DNA of 64,000 nucleotides from CAYRAV01 sp964422365 (lineage in GTDB: Bacteria > Bacillota > Clostridia > Lachnospirales > Lachnospiraceae), in NCBI GenBank assembly GCA_964422365.1, contig CAYRAV010000010.1, positions 9,401 through 73,400 on the forward strand, given 5' to 3'. The notes under the pieces are model-generated. The model saw only the letters and a list, made by a program, of their open reading frames with translations. It searched no databases and was not told where the DNA came from. A program made the position numbers and the translations under genes. Shown here piece after piece: positions 26,691-35,852 of the stretch; position 1 is the first letter of the stretch; each line of letters starts with the position of its first letter.

Positions 26691-26719
26691 TTGATAACTG
26701 TGGTGATAAGTGGTAAAAT
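26691..26719 (+). promoter_or_regulatory. Sigma-A promoter of the binding protein-chemoreceptor pair
   Basis: TTGATA and TAAAAT with a 17-base spacer, about 60 bases before the start codon. The preceding 240 bases after the MATE gene show no other signal. Confidence 0.6.
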
Positions 26720-26780
26720 TATATTAAAAATGGGAAAGTAAATGTAACTATTAACCAAAAAAGAAAAGGAGGAAATGTCA

Positions 26781-28049
26781 ATGAAAAGAAGGATAATTGC
26801 AGCCATTCTGGCAATGGTATTCATTGGAATAATGTGTGCCGGATGTAATAACAGCACAAAGGAGAATGCCTCTGTTTCTGAGGAAGATACGCAAGCAGGC
26901 GAGGAAAATAAAACACAGGCAGTCAGTCTGCTGGTTTGGGGTGCTGAGGAGGATCAGGAATTATTACAGAAGATGACAGAAAGCTTTAAGGAAGAACATG
27001 CAGGGGAAGCAGAGATTGATATTACGATTGCTCCGGTTAGTGAGGGAACTTGTAAAGAAACTGCACTCAGCAATGTGGCAGAATGTGCGGATGTTTTTAC
27101 ATTTGCAGATGACCAGTTAATGGCACTGGCAGCAGCAGGTGTGTTAAAGCCAATTAAAAATGCAGATCAGATAAAAGAAAACAATATAGAAGGAGCAGTA
27201 ACAGCGGCAGCTATTAATGATTCTTTGTATGCATATCCCCTGACATCAGACAATGGATATTTTATGTTTTATAATAAAAGATATTTTACGGATTCCGATG
27301 TGGAGAGTTTAGATAGTATGCTGCGTGTGGCAGCACAAAATGGAAAGTATGTCACAATGGATTGGAATTCGGGATGGTATTTATACTCATTCTTTGGCAA
27401 CACCGGTTTGGAAATGGGGTTGAATGATGATGGAATCACCAATTATTGTAATTGGAATACCAAAAAGGGGGATATAAAGGGTGTTGATGTAGCAAGTGCT
27501 ATGCGTGCCATTGCACAAAACCCGGGATTCAAACAAGGCAGCGATGATGTATTAGCAGAAGGGGCAAAAGATGGAAGTGTAATTGCCGGCATTAGTGGAG
27601 TATGGCAGGGCAGCAAATTAAAGGAAGCATGGGGAAAAGATTATGCAGCTGTAAAACTTCCAACCTATACCTGTAATGGAAAACAAGTGCAGATGGGTTC
27701 CTATGTGGGATATAAAATGGTAGGTGTGAATTCCTATTCAAAAAATAAAGAATGGGCAGCAAAACTGGCAGAATGGATGACAAATCAGGAAAATCAGGAG
27801 CTTCGGTTTAAGGAAAGAGGACAAGGTCCATCAAACATAAAAGCGTCAGATTCGGAGGAAGTAAAAAAAGACCCGGCAATTATGGCATTGATTGGGCAGT
27901 CCCAATATGGAAGTTTACAGAGAGTTGGGGGAAAATATTGGGATGCAATGGCGGATTTTGGAATGGATTTGGCAAATGGAAATTTGGATTCAAAACCATT
28001 ACAGCATGTTATGGATTCACTTGTAGAGAGTATTACTGCAACGAATTAA
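26781..28049 (+). CDS. Extracellular solute-binding lipoprotein (sugar-type)
   Basis: 422 residues. The lipoprotein signal ends in MCAGC (Cys21), followed by an acidic linker and a family-1 binding fold like maltose-binding proteins: LLVWGAEEDQELLQKM, ADVFTFADDQLMALAAAGVLKP, YAYPLTSDNGYFMFYNKRYF and AAKLAEWMTNQENQELR. It should capture an oligosaccharide outside the cell. The start at 26781 fits AAAGGAGG with 8 bases; the ATG six bases earlier is too close. No ABC permease or ATPase follows; the next gene, 12 bases on, is a chemoreceptor, so it may feed sensing rather than uptake. Confidence 0.9.
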   Translation: MKRRIIAAILAMVFIGIMCAGCNNSTKENASVSEEDTQAGEENKTQAVSLLVWGAEEDQELLQKMTESFKEEHAGEAEIDITIAPVSEGTCKETALSNVAECADVFTFADDQLMALAAAGVLKPIKNADQIKENNIEGAVTAAAINDSLYAYPLTSDNGYFMFYNKRYFTDSDVESLDSMLRVAAQNGKYVTMDWNSGWYLYSFFGNTGLEMGLNDDGITNYCNWNTKKGDIKGVDVASAMRAIAQNPGFKQGSDDVLAEGAKDGSVIAGISGVWQGSKLKEAWGKDYAAVKLPTYTCNGKQVQMGSYVGYKMVGVNSYSKNKEWAAKLAEWMTNQENQELRFKERGQGPSNIKASDSEEVKKDPAIMALIGQSQYGSLQRVGGKYWDAMADFGMDLANGNLDSKPLQHVMDSLVESITATN

Positions 28050-28061
28050 GGGGGGATTGTT

Positions 28062-29792
28062 ATGCAGAGGAAATATATAGGGATTAGGGAACTTATCATG
28101 ATACCGGTAGTAATACTAGGGATTTTTGCAATTGTATCTAATATAAGTGCTCTAAGAAGTCTGGCAAATGTAAATAAAAATGCTACTACAATTTCTAATG
28201 AGTATATGGAGAGTATTTCATCTATGAGTGAGATACAAAATGATGTACAATCCATTCATAAGATGGCATTATCGCATATTATTGCAACAAAATTTGATAC
28301 AATGATTGAAATTGTAAATGAGATTGAAGGCAAAGAGGCAAAGCTTAATGAGGAATTAGAAGAGTATAAGAAATATGTCAATAAAGATAATGAAGCAGAT
28401 TATAATCTGATTGAGCAAAATTTTGAGGCTTATAAAAGTACATTGTTAAATTTAATTGCATACAGTGCAAATAGCAAGACCGTAGAGGCATATACATGTG
28501 CCAATAATGAATTTGAAGAGTATGGAATGGCAATACAGAATAGTATTAATAAATTAATGGAAGATGCAAAACAGGGTGCAGATGCTGCAAAGGGGGAGCT
28601 CAGTCAGGCATACCGCATAGCAGTTTTTAGCAGTACCTTTACCATTACGCTCAGTGTTGCCGCAATTATTTTAGCAGTTTTTATTGTATTGATAAAGGTT
28701 GTAAAACCAATCAGGAAAGCGGAAAAACAGTTGTCAGAAATTATTGCAGATATAGACAGGCGTCAAGGAGATTTGACAAAACGTGTTTCTGTTATGCCTG
28801 TGGCAGAATTGGCAGCTTTAGCAGATGGAATCAATGAATTTATCATTAAACTGCAGCATATTTTCCATATGATTACAAGCAATACGGACAAGATGGATTC
28901 TGTTGTAAAAGAAGTAAAAGAAAGTGTGATGACTTCTAGCGACAGCGTAACAGATTTATCTGCATTAACAGAAGAGTTATCTGCTACTATGCAGGATGTT
29001 TCGGAAAATGTAATCAATATTAATCAAAGTACAGATAGTGTCAGGGAAGAAGTCAGATCTATTGCAGAACGTTCAGGAGAATTGAAAGAATATTCTGTTG
29101 AAATGAAACAGAATGCAGATATGATTGAGCAGACAGCAAGAAATAATCTGCAGACAACAGAGGAAAAAGTGAATGAAATCTTATCTGTGTTAAAACAGTC
29201 AATCAAAGAAAGCAAAAGCGTGGAGCAGGTAAATCATTTAACAGATGATATTTTGGAAATTGCCAGTCAGACTAATCTGCTAGCCTTGAATGCTTCTATT
29301 GAGGCTGCAAGAGCAGGAGAGGCTGGAAAAGGGTTTGCTGTTGTTGCAGAGGAAATTAGGGAATTAGCAGAGATTAGCAGGGAAAATGCAAATAATATCC
29401 AAAAAATCAATGCAACAGTGGTTCATGCAGTTAGAAAACTGTCAGATAATGCAAGTAATCTTGTGGCTTATATGCAGGATTCAATATTGCCGGAATTCAA
29501 TAAATTCGTAGAAACTGGTGTGAAGTATGAAGAAAACGCATCTTATATTGAAGAGGTTATGAACGAATTTACAGACAAAACAGAGCGGTTAAGAGTTTCT
29601 ATCTCTGATATAGCATCTTCCATCAATACCATTACAAATGCAATCAGTGATGGTGCAGAAGGTGTAAATGGTGTAGCGGGCAGTACGCAGGTTTTAGTAG
29701 GTGATATGGAAAATATTGCAGATCGAATGGAGGAAAACAGGAAGATATCAGAGGACTTAAGTGAAGAGACTTCTATTTTTGTAAAATTATAA
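28062..29792 (+). CDS. Methyl-accepting chemotaxis protein paired with a binding protein
   Basis: 576 residues. Membrane helix 1 (about 10-32), an extracellular four-helix-like ligand region (about 35-188), helix 2 (about 190-215), a HAMP linker, then the cytoplasmic coiled-coil. The signalling tip SQTNLLALNASIEAARAGEAG, near 405-425, is nearly canonical and contacts CheA and CheW. It starts 12 bases after the solute-binding lipoprotein, so the two are surely co-transcribed; the lipoprotein likely presents the sugar to this receptor. No CheR-tether pentapeptide is seen at the C-terminus. Confidence 0.93.
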   Translation: MQRKYIGIRELIMIPVVILGIFAIVSNISALRSLANVNKNATTISNEYMESISSMSEIQNDVQSIHKMALSHIIATKFDTMIEIVNEIEGKEAKLNEELEEYKKYVNKDNEADYNLIEQNFEAYKSTLLNLIAYSANSKTVEAYTCANNEFEEYGMAIQNSINKLMEDAKQGADAAKGELSQAYRIAVFSSTFTITLSVAAIILAVFIVLIKVVKPIRKAEKQLSEIIADIDRRQGDLTKRVSVMPVAELAALADGINEFIIKLQHIFHMITSNTDKMDSVVKEVKESVMTSSDSVTDLSALTEELSATMQDVSENVININQSTDSVREEVRSIAERSGELKEYSVEMKQNADMIEQTARNNLQTTEEKVNEILSVLKQSIKESKSVEQVNHLTDDILEIASQTNLLALNASIEAARAGEAGKGFAVVAEEIRELAEISRENANNIQKINATVVHAVRKLSDNASNLVAYMQDSILPEFNKFVETGVKYEENASYIEEVMNEFTDKTERLRVSISDIASSINTITNAISDGAEGVNGVAGSTQVLVGDMENIADRMEENRKISEDLSEETSIFVKL

Positions 29793-29827
29793 TAAGTATT
29801 CAGAAGACACTTATGATACCCAAACCC

Positions 29828-29885
29828 AATTTTAACAGTCTGGTTATGCAGAAATGATTGTGCATAGCTGGACTGTTAAAATTTT
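29828..29885 (+). terminator. Terminator built from a dispersed-repeat hairpin
   Basis: Perfect 13-base arms AATTTTAACAGTC/GACTGTTAAAATT with further pairing TTATGCA/TGCATAG inside, then a T-run. The inner part (CTGGTTATGCAGAAATGATTG) resembles the ends of the dispersed repeats at 49712 and 45348. Confidence 0.75.
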
Positions 29886-29888
29886 AGT

Positions 29889-29992
29889 GACTGTTCAGAA
29901 GGTGTGAAAGTCGTATGTGCAAATGACATATAGGAGCTTGCTCATAAAGTATAATTTACATATAGGGCTTCATAACTCGCAGCATCATTCAC
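29889..29992. repeat. Dispersed repeat, copy I (left of the sod gene)
   Basis: About 104 bases: GACTGTTCAGAAGGTGTGAA, then GGAGCTTGCTCATAAAGTA and ends near GCAGCATCATTCAC. A direct copy lies at 30815-30918 on the other side of the superoxide dismutase gene. Confidence 0.75.
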
Positions 29993-30038
29993 AAGATAAG
30001 GTGCTGTAGAAAACAATTTAGGTTTTGGGAACAGTTCT

Positions 30039-30671
30039 TTACATAAACTGCTCATAAATGACTTCTACCTTAGGCCAGTCAATTACATGAAACCATTGGT
30101 CGATATAATCTTTTCTCATATTTCTATACTTGAGATAATAAGCATGTTCCCAGATATCCAGTGGAAGCAGGGGAATCAGGTCTGCAAGCAGAGGGGTAAT
30201 CTGGTTTTCGGTTTGAATAATGCTTAGTTTACCATCCTTATTCTTTACCAGCCAGCCATAACCGGAACCAAATTGGGAGACTGCAGCATTTGCCAAAGCA
30301 TCCTTAAATTGTTCAAAAGAAGAAAAATCTCTTTCAATGGCTTTTTTCAAAGCTGGTGCCTGCTGGATGTCACCATCGCCGCCCATAAGATAAAAATATA
30401 AATTGTGGTTAAAGACACCGCCGCCATTATTTTGTACCTGTGTTCTTAATGGTTCGGGGAAAGAAGGGTAATTTTTTAACAGTTCCATCAGAGTCATATT
30501 ATGATATTCAGGATAAGATACAAGAGCACTATTCAGATTATCCACATAAGTTTTTAAATGTTTATCATGGTGGTAATGCAATGTTTCTGCATCAATGTAG
30601 GGTTCCAGAGCATCATAACTATAAGGAAGAGGTAATAATCGGAAGGGATAAGTTTGTTCAAAAAAATCCAT
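30039..30671 (-). CDS. sodA: Superoxide dismutase, Fe/Mn type
   Basis: 210 residues. It turns superoxide into oxygen and hydrogen peroxide. The metal ligands are visible: His34 in HYHHDKH, His89 in VFNHNLYF, and Asp172 and His176 in LDIWEHAYYLKY. The helical N-domain (about 1-90) and alpha/beta C-domain are complete, with GSGYGWLV where most have GSGWAWL. Metal choice cannot be told. In a strict anaerobe this is an accessory oxygen defence. It is the only gene between two 104-base direct repeats and runs against its neighbours, which hints at acquisition as a single-gene cassette. Confidence 0.95.
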   Translation of the reverse strand: MDFFEQTYPFRLLPLPYSYDALEPYIDAETLHYHHDKHLKTYVDNLNSALVSYPEYHNMTLMELLKNYPSFPEPLRTQVQNNGGGVFNHNLYFYLMGGDGDIQQAPALKKAIERDFSSFEQFKDALANAAVSQFGSGYGWLVKNKDGKLSIIQTENQITPLLADLIPLLPLDIWEHAYYLKYRNMRKDYIDQWFHVIDWPKVEVIYEQFM

Positions 30672-30814
30672 AGTAATATCTCACTTTCTCAAATAATTTA
30701 AGGAAAACAAAGTGCTTTATTCAAATTTTCCATAAGTTATCATATGCAGAATCAGAAGAAATATTCATAACCATTCTTGCTTTTCAAAAATAGAATTGCT
30801 ATAGTAATTTTGTA

Positions 30815-30918
30815 ACTGTTCAGAAGGTGTGAAGTCATATGTACAGATTGTACTGGGAGCTTGCTCATAAAGTACAATCTACACATATGGCTTCATAGCT
30901 GGTAACAGCATCATGAAC
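30815..30918. repeat. Dispersed repeat, copy J (right of the sod gene)
   Basis: AACTGTTCAGAAGGTGTGAA, a 19-base hairpin arm CATATGTACAGATTGTACT with its near complement, and TGGGAGCTTGCTCATAAAG in the loop. About 75-80 percent identical by eye to copy I. The other bases between sodA and topB hold only the presumed sodA promoter region. Confidence 0.75.
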
Positions 30919-31039
30919 AAAATGACCAGACAAAGCATTTTGTTTTAGCGGATATGGATATTCTGGCATTTTGTGAATGGCATCTTGTAAATAGCTACAT
31001 AATTTTATAGAAAAATAAAGGAAAGGTTTGGAACAAAAA

Positions 31040-33250
31040 ATGAAATCAGTTGTATTAGCAGAAAAGCCATCTGTTGCAAGAGACATTGCAAGAGTTTTAA
31101 AGTGTAATAAGAAGATAGAAGGGGCATTAGAGGGAGAAAAATATATTGTAACATGGGCATTGGGACATCTGGTTACTTTAGCTGACCCGGAAAGTTATGA
31201 TAATAAATATAAAGAATGGAAGATGGAATATTTGCCAATGCTTCCCGAAAAGTTTCAGCTAGAAGTAATCAAACAGTCAGGAAAACAGTATCATGCAGTA
31301 AAAAAACAGCTGAGCAGAAAAGATGTAGGAGAAGTGGTTATTGCAACAGATGCCGGAAGAGAAGGGGAGCTGGTTGCCAGATTTATTTTAGAAAAGGCAA
31401 ATTGCAGAAAGCCATTGAAGCGTTTATGGATTTCCTCTGTAACAGATAAGGCAATCAAAGAAGGTTTTGCCCATTTAAAGAATGGAAAAGAATATGACAA
31501 TCTATATTGTGCGGCAATATCGAGGGCAGAAGCAGACTGGATTGTCGGCATGAATGCAACCAGGGCACTGACTTGTAAATATAACGCACAATTGTCCTGT
31601 GGAAGGGTACAGACACCTACACTTGCCATGATTGCTAAGAGGGAGGAAGAACGAAAGAACTTTAAACCGGAATCCTATTATGGTATTCAAATAAAAACAT
31701 TACTTGGAACAGACAAAAAAAGTCCTGTTACATTTACATGGCAGGATGGTAGTTCAAAAAGCTGCCGATCTTTCCAAAAGGATAAAATAGAATCCATTCA
31801 GAAAAAAGTAGAAGGAAAAAGCGGCAAAATCACAGAAGTACACACAGCACCTAAAAAGGTATATGCACCGCTTTTATATGATTTAACAGAATTACAGAGA
31901 GATGCCAATAAGAGATTTGGATTTTCTGCAAAAGAAACATTAAATATTATGCAGAGGCTTTATGAAAATCATAAAGTGTTAACTTATCCAAGAACTGATT
32001 CCAGATATTTGACCAGTGATATTGTGGGAACATTAAAAGAAAGACTTCGTGCCTGTGCAACGGGACCTTATGCAAAGATGGCAGGACGACTGGCAATGCA
32101 GAACATAAAAGCGAAATCTTCATTTGTAGATGATAAGAAAGTATCAGACCATCATGCGATTATTCCAACCGAGCAGGTGGTTCTATTAGACCATATGACA
32201 AATGAAGAAAGAAAAATTTATGATTTGGTGGTCAAGCGTTTTCTTGCTGTATTATTGGAGCCTTTTGTATATGATCAGATAACAGTAGAACTTTCCATTG
32301 AAGGTGAGCGGTTTGTGGCGAAAGGAAAAGTTGTAAAAGAGTTAGGCTGGAAGGCGGTATATGAAAATGGTTCTATTGAAGAAGAGGACGAAACAGATTT
32401 GGCAGGACAGTCTTTGCCAGAAGTAAAAAAAGGAGAAAGCGTAGAAAAGATAAATGTATCTGTCACAAAAGGACAGACAACACCCCCTGCACTTTTTACA
32501 GAAGCGGCTTTATTGTCTGCTATGGAGAACCCGGTACAATATTTAGAGAACAAGGATAAGTCAATGGTAAAGGTTTTAGGAGAAACAGGCGGACTGGGAA
32601 CTGTTGCAACAAGAGCAGATATTATTGATAAATTATTCCATACTTTTTTACTGGAAAAGAAGGGAAAAGATATTGTAATTACATCAAAGGGAAAACAGTT
32701 GTTAGAGCTGGTTCCGGAGGAGTTGAAAAAGCCTGAATTGACTGCACAGATTGAAATGAAACTTTCTAAAATTGGAAACGGCTCTATGAAAAGGCAGGCT
32801 TTTATGAAAGAAATGGAGCAGTATACCAAAGAGCTGGTATCAGAAATTAAAGCAGGCAAAGGAATCTTCCGGCATGACAACCTGACAAATACAAAATGTC
32901 CAAATTGTGGAAAACGCATGTTAGCAGTCAATGGGAAGAACAGTAAATTACTGGTTTGTCAGGACAGGGAATGTGGTTATCGTGAAACCGTTGCGAGAAA
33001 TACCAATGCAAGATGTCCAAAGTGCCATAAGAAAATGGAACTTCGAGGAAAAGGAGAGAAACAAATATTTACCTGTGTATGTGGTTATAAAGAAAGATTA
33101 GACGCATTTCAGGCGAGAAGGAAAAAAGAGGGAGCAGGAGTTTCTAAAAAAGATGTAGATAGATACTTAAAACAGCAGAAGAAGCAGGAGGAACCATTTA
33201 ACAATCCGTTTGCGGAAGCATTCGCAAAATTAGAGTGGGAGAAAAAGTAA
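31040..33250 (+). CDS. topB: DNA topoisomerase III
   Basis: 736 residues. A type IA topoisomerase that passes single strands and resolves linked DNA. Toprim domain at the N-terminus (VLAEKPSVARDIARVL, and DAGREGELVARFI with the metal-binding acidic residues), catalytic Tyr in LTYPRTDSRYL near 320, and QTTPPALFTEAALLSAME. Two C-terminal zinc ribbons (CPNCGK ... CQDRECGY and CPKCHK ... CVCGY, about 620-690) follow the core. ATG chosen over the TTG at 31028 because AAGGAAAGG would be too close to the latter. Such stand-alone copies are common in Clostridia and on conjugative elements, but nothing here marks it as mobile. Confidence 0.95.
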   Translation: MKSVVLAEKPSVARDIARVLKCNKKIEGALEGEKYIVTWALGHLVTLADPESYDNKYKEWKMEYLPMLPEKFQLEVIKQSGKQYHAVKKQLSRKDVGEVVIATDAGREGELVARFILEKANCRKPLKRLWISSVTDKAIKEGFAHLKNGKEYDNLYCAAISRAEADWIVGMNATRALTCKYNAQLSCGRVQTPTLAMIAKREEERKNFKPESYYGIQIKTLLGTDKKSPVTFTWQDGSSKSCRSFQKDKIESIQKKVEGKSGKITEVHTAPKKVYAPLLYDLTELQRDANKRFGFSAKETLNIMQRLYENHKVLTYPRTDSRYLTSDIVGTLKERLRACATGPYAKMAGRLAMQNIKAKSSFVDDKKVSDHHAIIPTEQVVLLDHMTNEERKIYDLVVKRFLAVLLEPFVYDQITVELSIEGERFVAKGKVVKELGWKAVYENGSIEEEDETDLAGQSLPEVKKGESVEKINVSVTKGQTTPPALFTEAALLSAMENPVQYLENKDKSMVKVLGETGGLGTVATRADIIDKLFHTFLLEKKGKDIVITSKGKQLLELVPEELKKPELTAQIEMKLSKIGNGSMKRQAFMKEMEQYTKELVSEIKAGKGIFRHDNLTNTKCPNCGKRMLAVNGKNSKLLVCQDRECGYRETVARNTNARCPKCHKKMELRGKGEKQIFTCVCGYKERLDAFQARRKKEGAGVSKKDVDRYLKQQKKQEEPFNNPFAEAFAKLEWEKK

Positions 33251-33306
33251 AATTTCTTACGAAAAATTTACACTTCTTACAAAATGATTACGTTTTTAAT
33301 ATCTAA

Positions 33307-33335
33307 TTGAAAATGATTTTACTGTTTGTTATAAT
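33307..33335 (+). promoter_or_regulatory. Sigma-A promoter of the BspA-like gene
   Basis: TTGAAA and TATAAT with a 17-base spacer, about 60 bases before the start codon; AAGGAGG lies upstream of the ATG. Confidence 0.8.
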
Positions 33336-33393
33336 GCAGTTGTAAGTTGATGAGAGGGGATATAGCAAACAAAGGTTGTAAGGAGGAACTTTT

Positions 33394-35364
33394 ATGAAAA
33401 AGAATGGAAAAAAGATTGCAGCAACTGGATTGGTACTGGCATTAACAGTCAGTAATCTGGCAATTCATCCGGCCGATGTGCAGGCAGCTGCAAAAAAAGC
33501 AACAGCAATTAAGTTAAATGCAGCAACAAAAACGTTATATGTAGGAGATACATTTACCTTGAAAGTAAAAAAGGTAACACCTGCCAAAGCTTCTTCCGCG
33601 GTGACTTGGAAATCTTCAAATAAAAAGATTGCAACGGTTACTGCTGCAGGAAAAGTAACTGCAAAGAAAAAAGGCACAGCCAAGATTACAGCAACTAGTA
33701 AAAGTAATAAAAAGGTTAAGGCAGTATGTAAAATTACAGTTACCAAAAAAGCGGTTCTTAAATCTGGAAGCTATGAAAATGTAAAGTGGAAGATTTATCA
33801 AGATGGTATGTTAGAAGTAACAGGAACCGGGGATATGTATGCTAAGAATGAAAAGCCGCAATGGACAAATTATCCGAAAAAAATAAAAAGTGCAAAAATT
33901 GAAGTGACAGGGGCAACACATTTGGATAATCTGTTTTTGGGATGCAGCCAGATGGCAGATGTGGATTTAAGTAAACTTGATACAAGCAAAGCAACAGATA
34001 TGAGTAATATGTTTAACGGCTGTTGGAGATTACAAAAACTCGATGTAAGTAAATTTGACACGTCAAAAGTAACAAATATGAGTGGTATGTTTGAGGGATG
34101 TGGTCTTAGAGAAGACCAAGATGAAGATGGAGGCATAGGAGAACTAGATGTAAGCGGATTTGATACATCAAAAGTCAAAGATATGAGTAATATGTTCAAG
34201 GAGTGTAATCAATTAAAAGAGTTGAACATGAGTAATTTTGATACATCAAAAGTTACAGATATGAGTAATATGTTTAAAGGCTGTACCAGTCTGACTAATA
34301 TAGATGTAAGCAAATTTGATACATCAAAAGTAACAAATATGAGTGGAATGTTTGCCGAATGTGGAAAACTGTCAGAAATAAATCTGAATAATTTTAATAC
34401 AGCAGAAGTGACAAATATGAAGAATATGTTTGCCGAATGCAGCAATCTGGCAAATATCGATATAAGTAGTTTTGATATATCAAAAGTAATAGATATGACT
34501 GGCTTGTTTGAAGAAAGCGGCAAGTTAATGACCATTCATACCCCTAAAAAATCTGCTGGCACTGTTGCTAAATTAGGTAAGTGGTATAAAGATGCTGATG
34601 AAAAATTTTATAAAACACTTCCAGCGAATGTAACAGGAAGCAGTATATTGACAGCAATACCAGAAACAGAAAAACCAGAAGACAGTCTGCCTGTACCAGT
34701 TATTGAAGGAGATATTATATATTCCGGCTCTTATGGAACTACTACATGGACGATTGATAAAAATGGTATGCTTGAAATAAAAGGAACAGGAGATATGTAT
34801 TCTCTGAATGGAGAACCACAGTGGAGAAAGTATTGCGGAGAAATTGAAAGTGCAACAATAGAAGTAACAGGAGCAACACATCTGGATAATCTGTTTCAGT
34901 ATTGTACGAACTTAAAGAATGTGGATTTAAGCAGACTTGATACATCAGAGGTAATGGATATGAGCAGAATGTTTGCTGATTGCAGCAATCTGACAAGTGT
35001 AGATATAAGTAAATTTGATACATCAAAAGTAGTGGATATGAAAGAAATGTTTCTTGGCTGCTTTAAATTGACAACTATAGATGTGAGCAGCTTTGATACA
35101 TCAAATGTAGTAGACATGGCATATATGTTTTATGCATGTAGTGGTATTACAGCAATTAATTTAAGCAGCTTTGATACATCAAATGTAATAGACATGACTT
35201 TTATGCTTAGAGATTGCAGCAGTTTAACCACAATTCATACACCAGGAAAATCAGCTAAAGTTGTTACAGAATTACCAACAGGTACATGGAAAGGCAGCGG
35301 CGAATCAACTTATACAGTACTTCCTGCAAATGCAGCAGAGAGTATTATTCTAGAGCGTAGTTGA
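33394..35364 (+). CDS. BspA-like surface protein with bacterial Ig-like domain
   Basis: 656 residues. A Sec signal peptide (residues 1-31, cut near VQAAA) leads to a Big_2 Ig-like domain (about 36-120, ending KVKAVCKITV). Two modules of DUF285/BspA repeats follow (about 125-425 and 445-645), each opening with a strand pair (NVKWKIYQDGMLEVTGTGDM; TTWTIDKNGMLEIKGTGDM) and then repeats like LDVSKFDTSKVTNMSGMFEGC of about 24 residues, some 14 in total. There is no LPxTG or membrane anchor. BspA repeats bind host or bacterial surface proteins. The two modules are an internal duplication, since HLDNLF recurs in each. Confidence 0.9.
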   Translation: MKKNGKKIAATGLVLALTVSNLAIHPADVQAAAKKATAIKLNAATKTLYVGDTFTLKVKKVTPAKASSAVTWKSSNKKIATVTAAGKVTAKKKGTAKITATSKSNKKVKAVCKITVTKKAVLKSGSYENVKWKIYQDGMLEVTGTGDMYAKNEKPQWTNYPKKIKSAKIEVTGATHLDNLFLGCSQMADVDLSKLDTSKATDMSNMFNGCWRLQKLDVSKFDTSKVTNMSGMFEGCGLREDQDEDGGIGELDVSGFDTSKVKDMSNMFKECNQLKELNMSNFDTSKVTDMSNMFKGCTSLTNIDVSKFDTSKVTNMSGMFAECGKLSEINLNNFNTAEVTNMKNMFAECSNLANIDISSFDISKVIDMTGLFEESGKLMTIHTPKKSAGTVAKLGKWYKDADEKFYKTLPANVTGSSILTAIPETEKPEDSLPVPVIEGDIIYSGSYGTTTWTIDKNGMLEIKGTGDMYSLNGEPQWRKYCGEIESATIEVTGATHLDNLFQYCTNLKNVDLSRLDTSEVMDMSRMFADCSNLTSVDISKFDTSKVVDMKEMFLGCFKLTTIDVSSFDTSNVVDMAYMFYACSGITAINLSSFDTSNVIDMTFMLRDCSSLTTIHTPGKSAKVVTELPTGTWKGSGESTYTVLPANAAESIILERS

Positions 35365-35371
35365 AAACTGC

Positions 35372-35515
35372 TTGTTACAAGATGTGTGTCACAATTTGTG
35401 GGAGATTTGTTTCAAATTTATGAGTTGTAGCGGGCTGCATCGATTAAATTTGAGGCAAATAGCACACAAAGCGGGGCGTGCAGATTGCAGCAATGAATTT
35501 TCAAACACGATCTAA
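35372..35515. repeat. Dispersed intergenic repeat, copy H
   Basis: It begins TTACAAGATGTGTGTCACAA and shares GGGAGATTTGTTTCAAA, GTAGCGGGCTGCAT, CACAAAGCGGGGCGTGCAG and CAATGAATTTTCAAACACG with copy G (15740) and the complement of 49770-49850. The other 240 bases up to the spoIIE promoter region show only the terminator below. Confidence 0.65.
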
Positions 35516-35584
35516 CAAAGCAATCTAATTAATTGACAATTAACTGTGCTTATTTTATTGATGGCACTGAAGTTGGCTGTAATA

Positions 35585-35621
35585 AAAAAGAGAACTGCTT
35601 GATGAGAGTGGTTCTCTTTTT
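35585..35621 (+). terminator. Rho-independent terminator
   Basis: Perfect 11-base arms AAAAAGAGAAC/GTTCTCTTTTT around a 15-base loop. It lies about 220 bases after the BspA-like gene, with a dispersed repeat in between. Confidence 0.8.
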
Positions 35622-35852
35622 CTGATCAGTTTTGTTAATGGATAGCAGTCTGTTTTTTCTGTGTAGTGATGCACAGCCTATGTTGCTGCCATAATAGTAT
35701 CAGCTCCAATTTTAAGTATGGCAAATATAGGTATGATTGTTTGCTCTGTTTCATAATGGAATTACTGAAAAATATCTCTTGCAGCCAACAGTCATAAACT
35801 CAAAAAAACTCTCATATAATACCTTTGAGGAATTCGAGAAGGAGAGAGTGTG

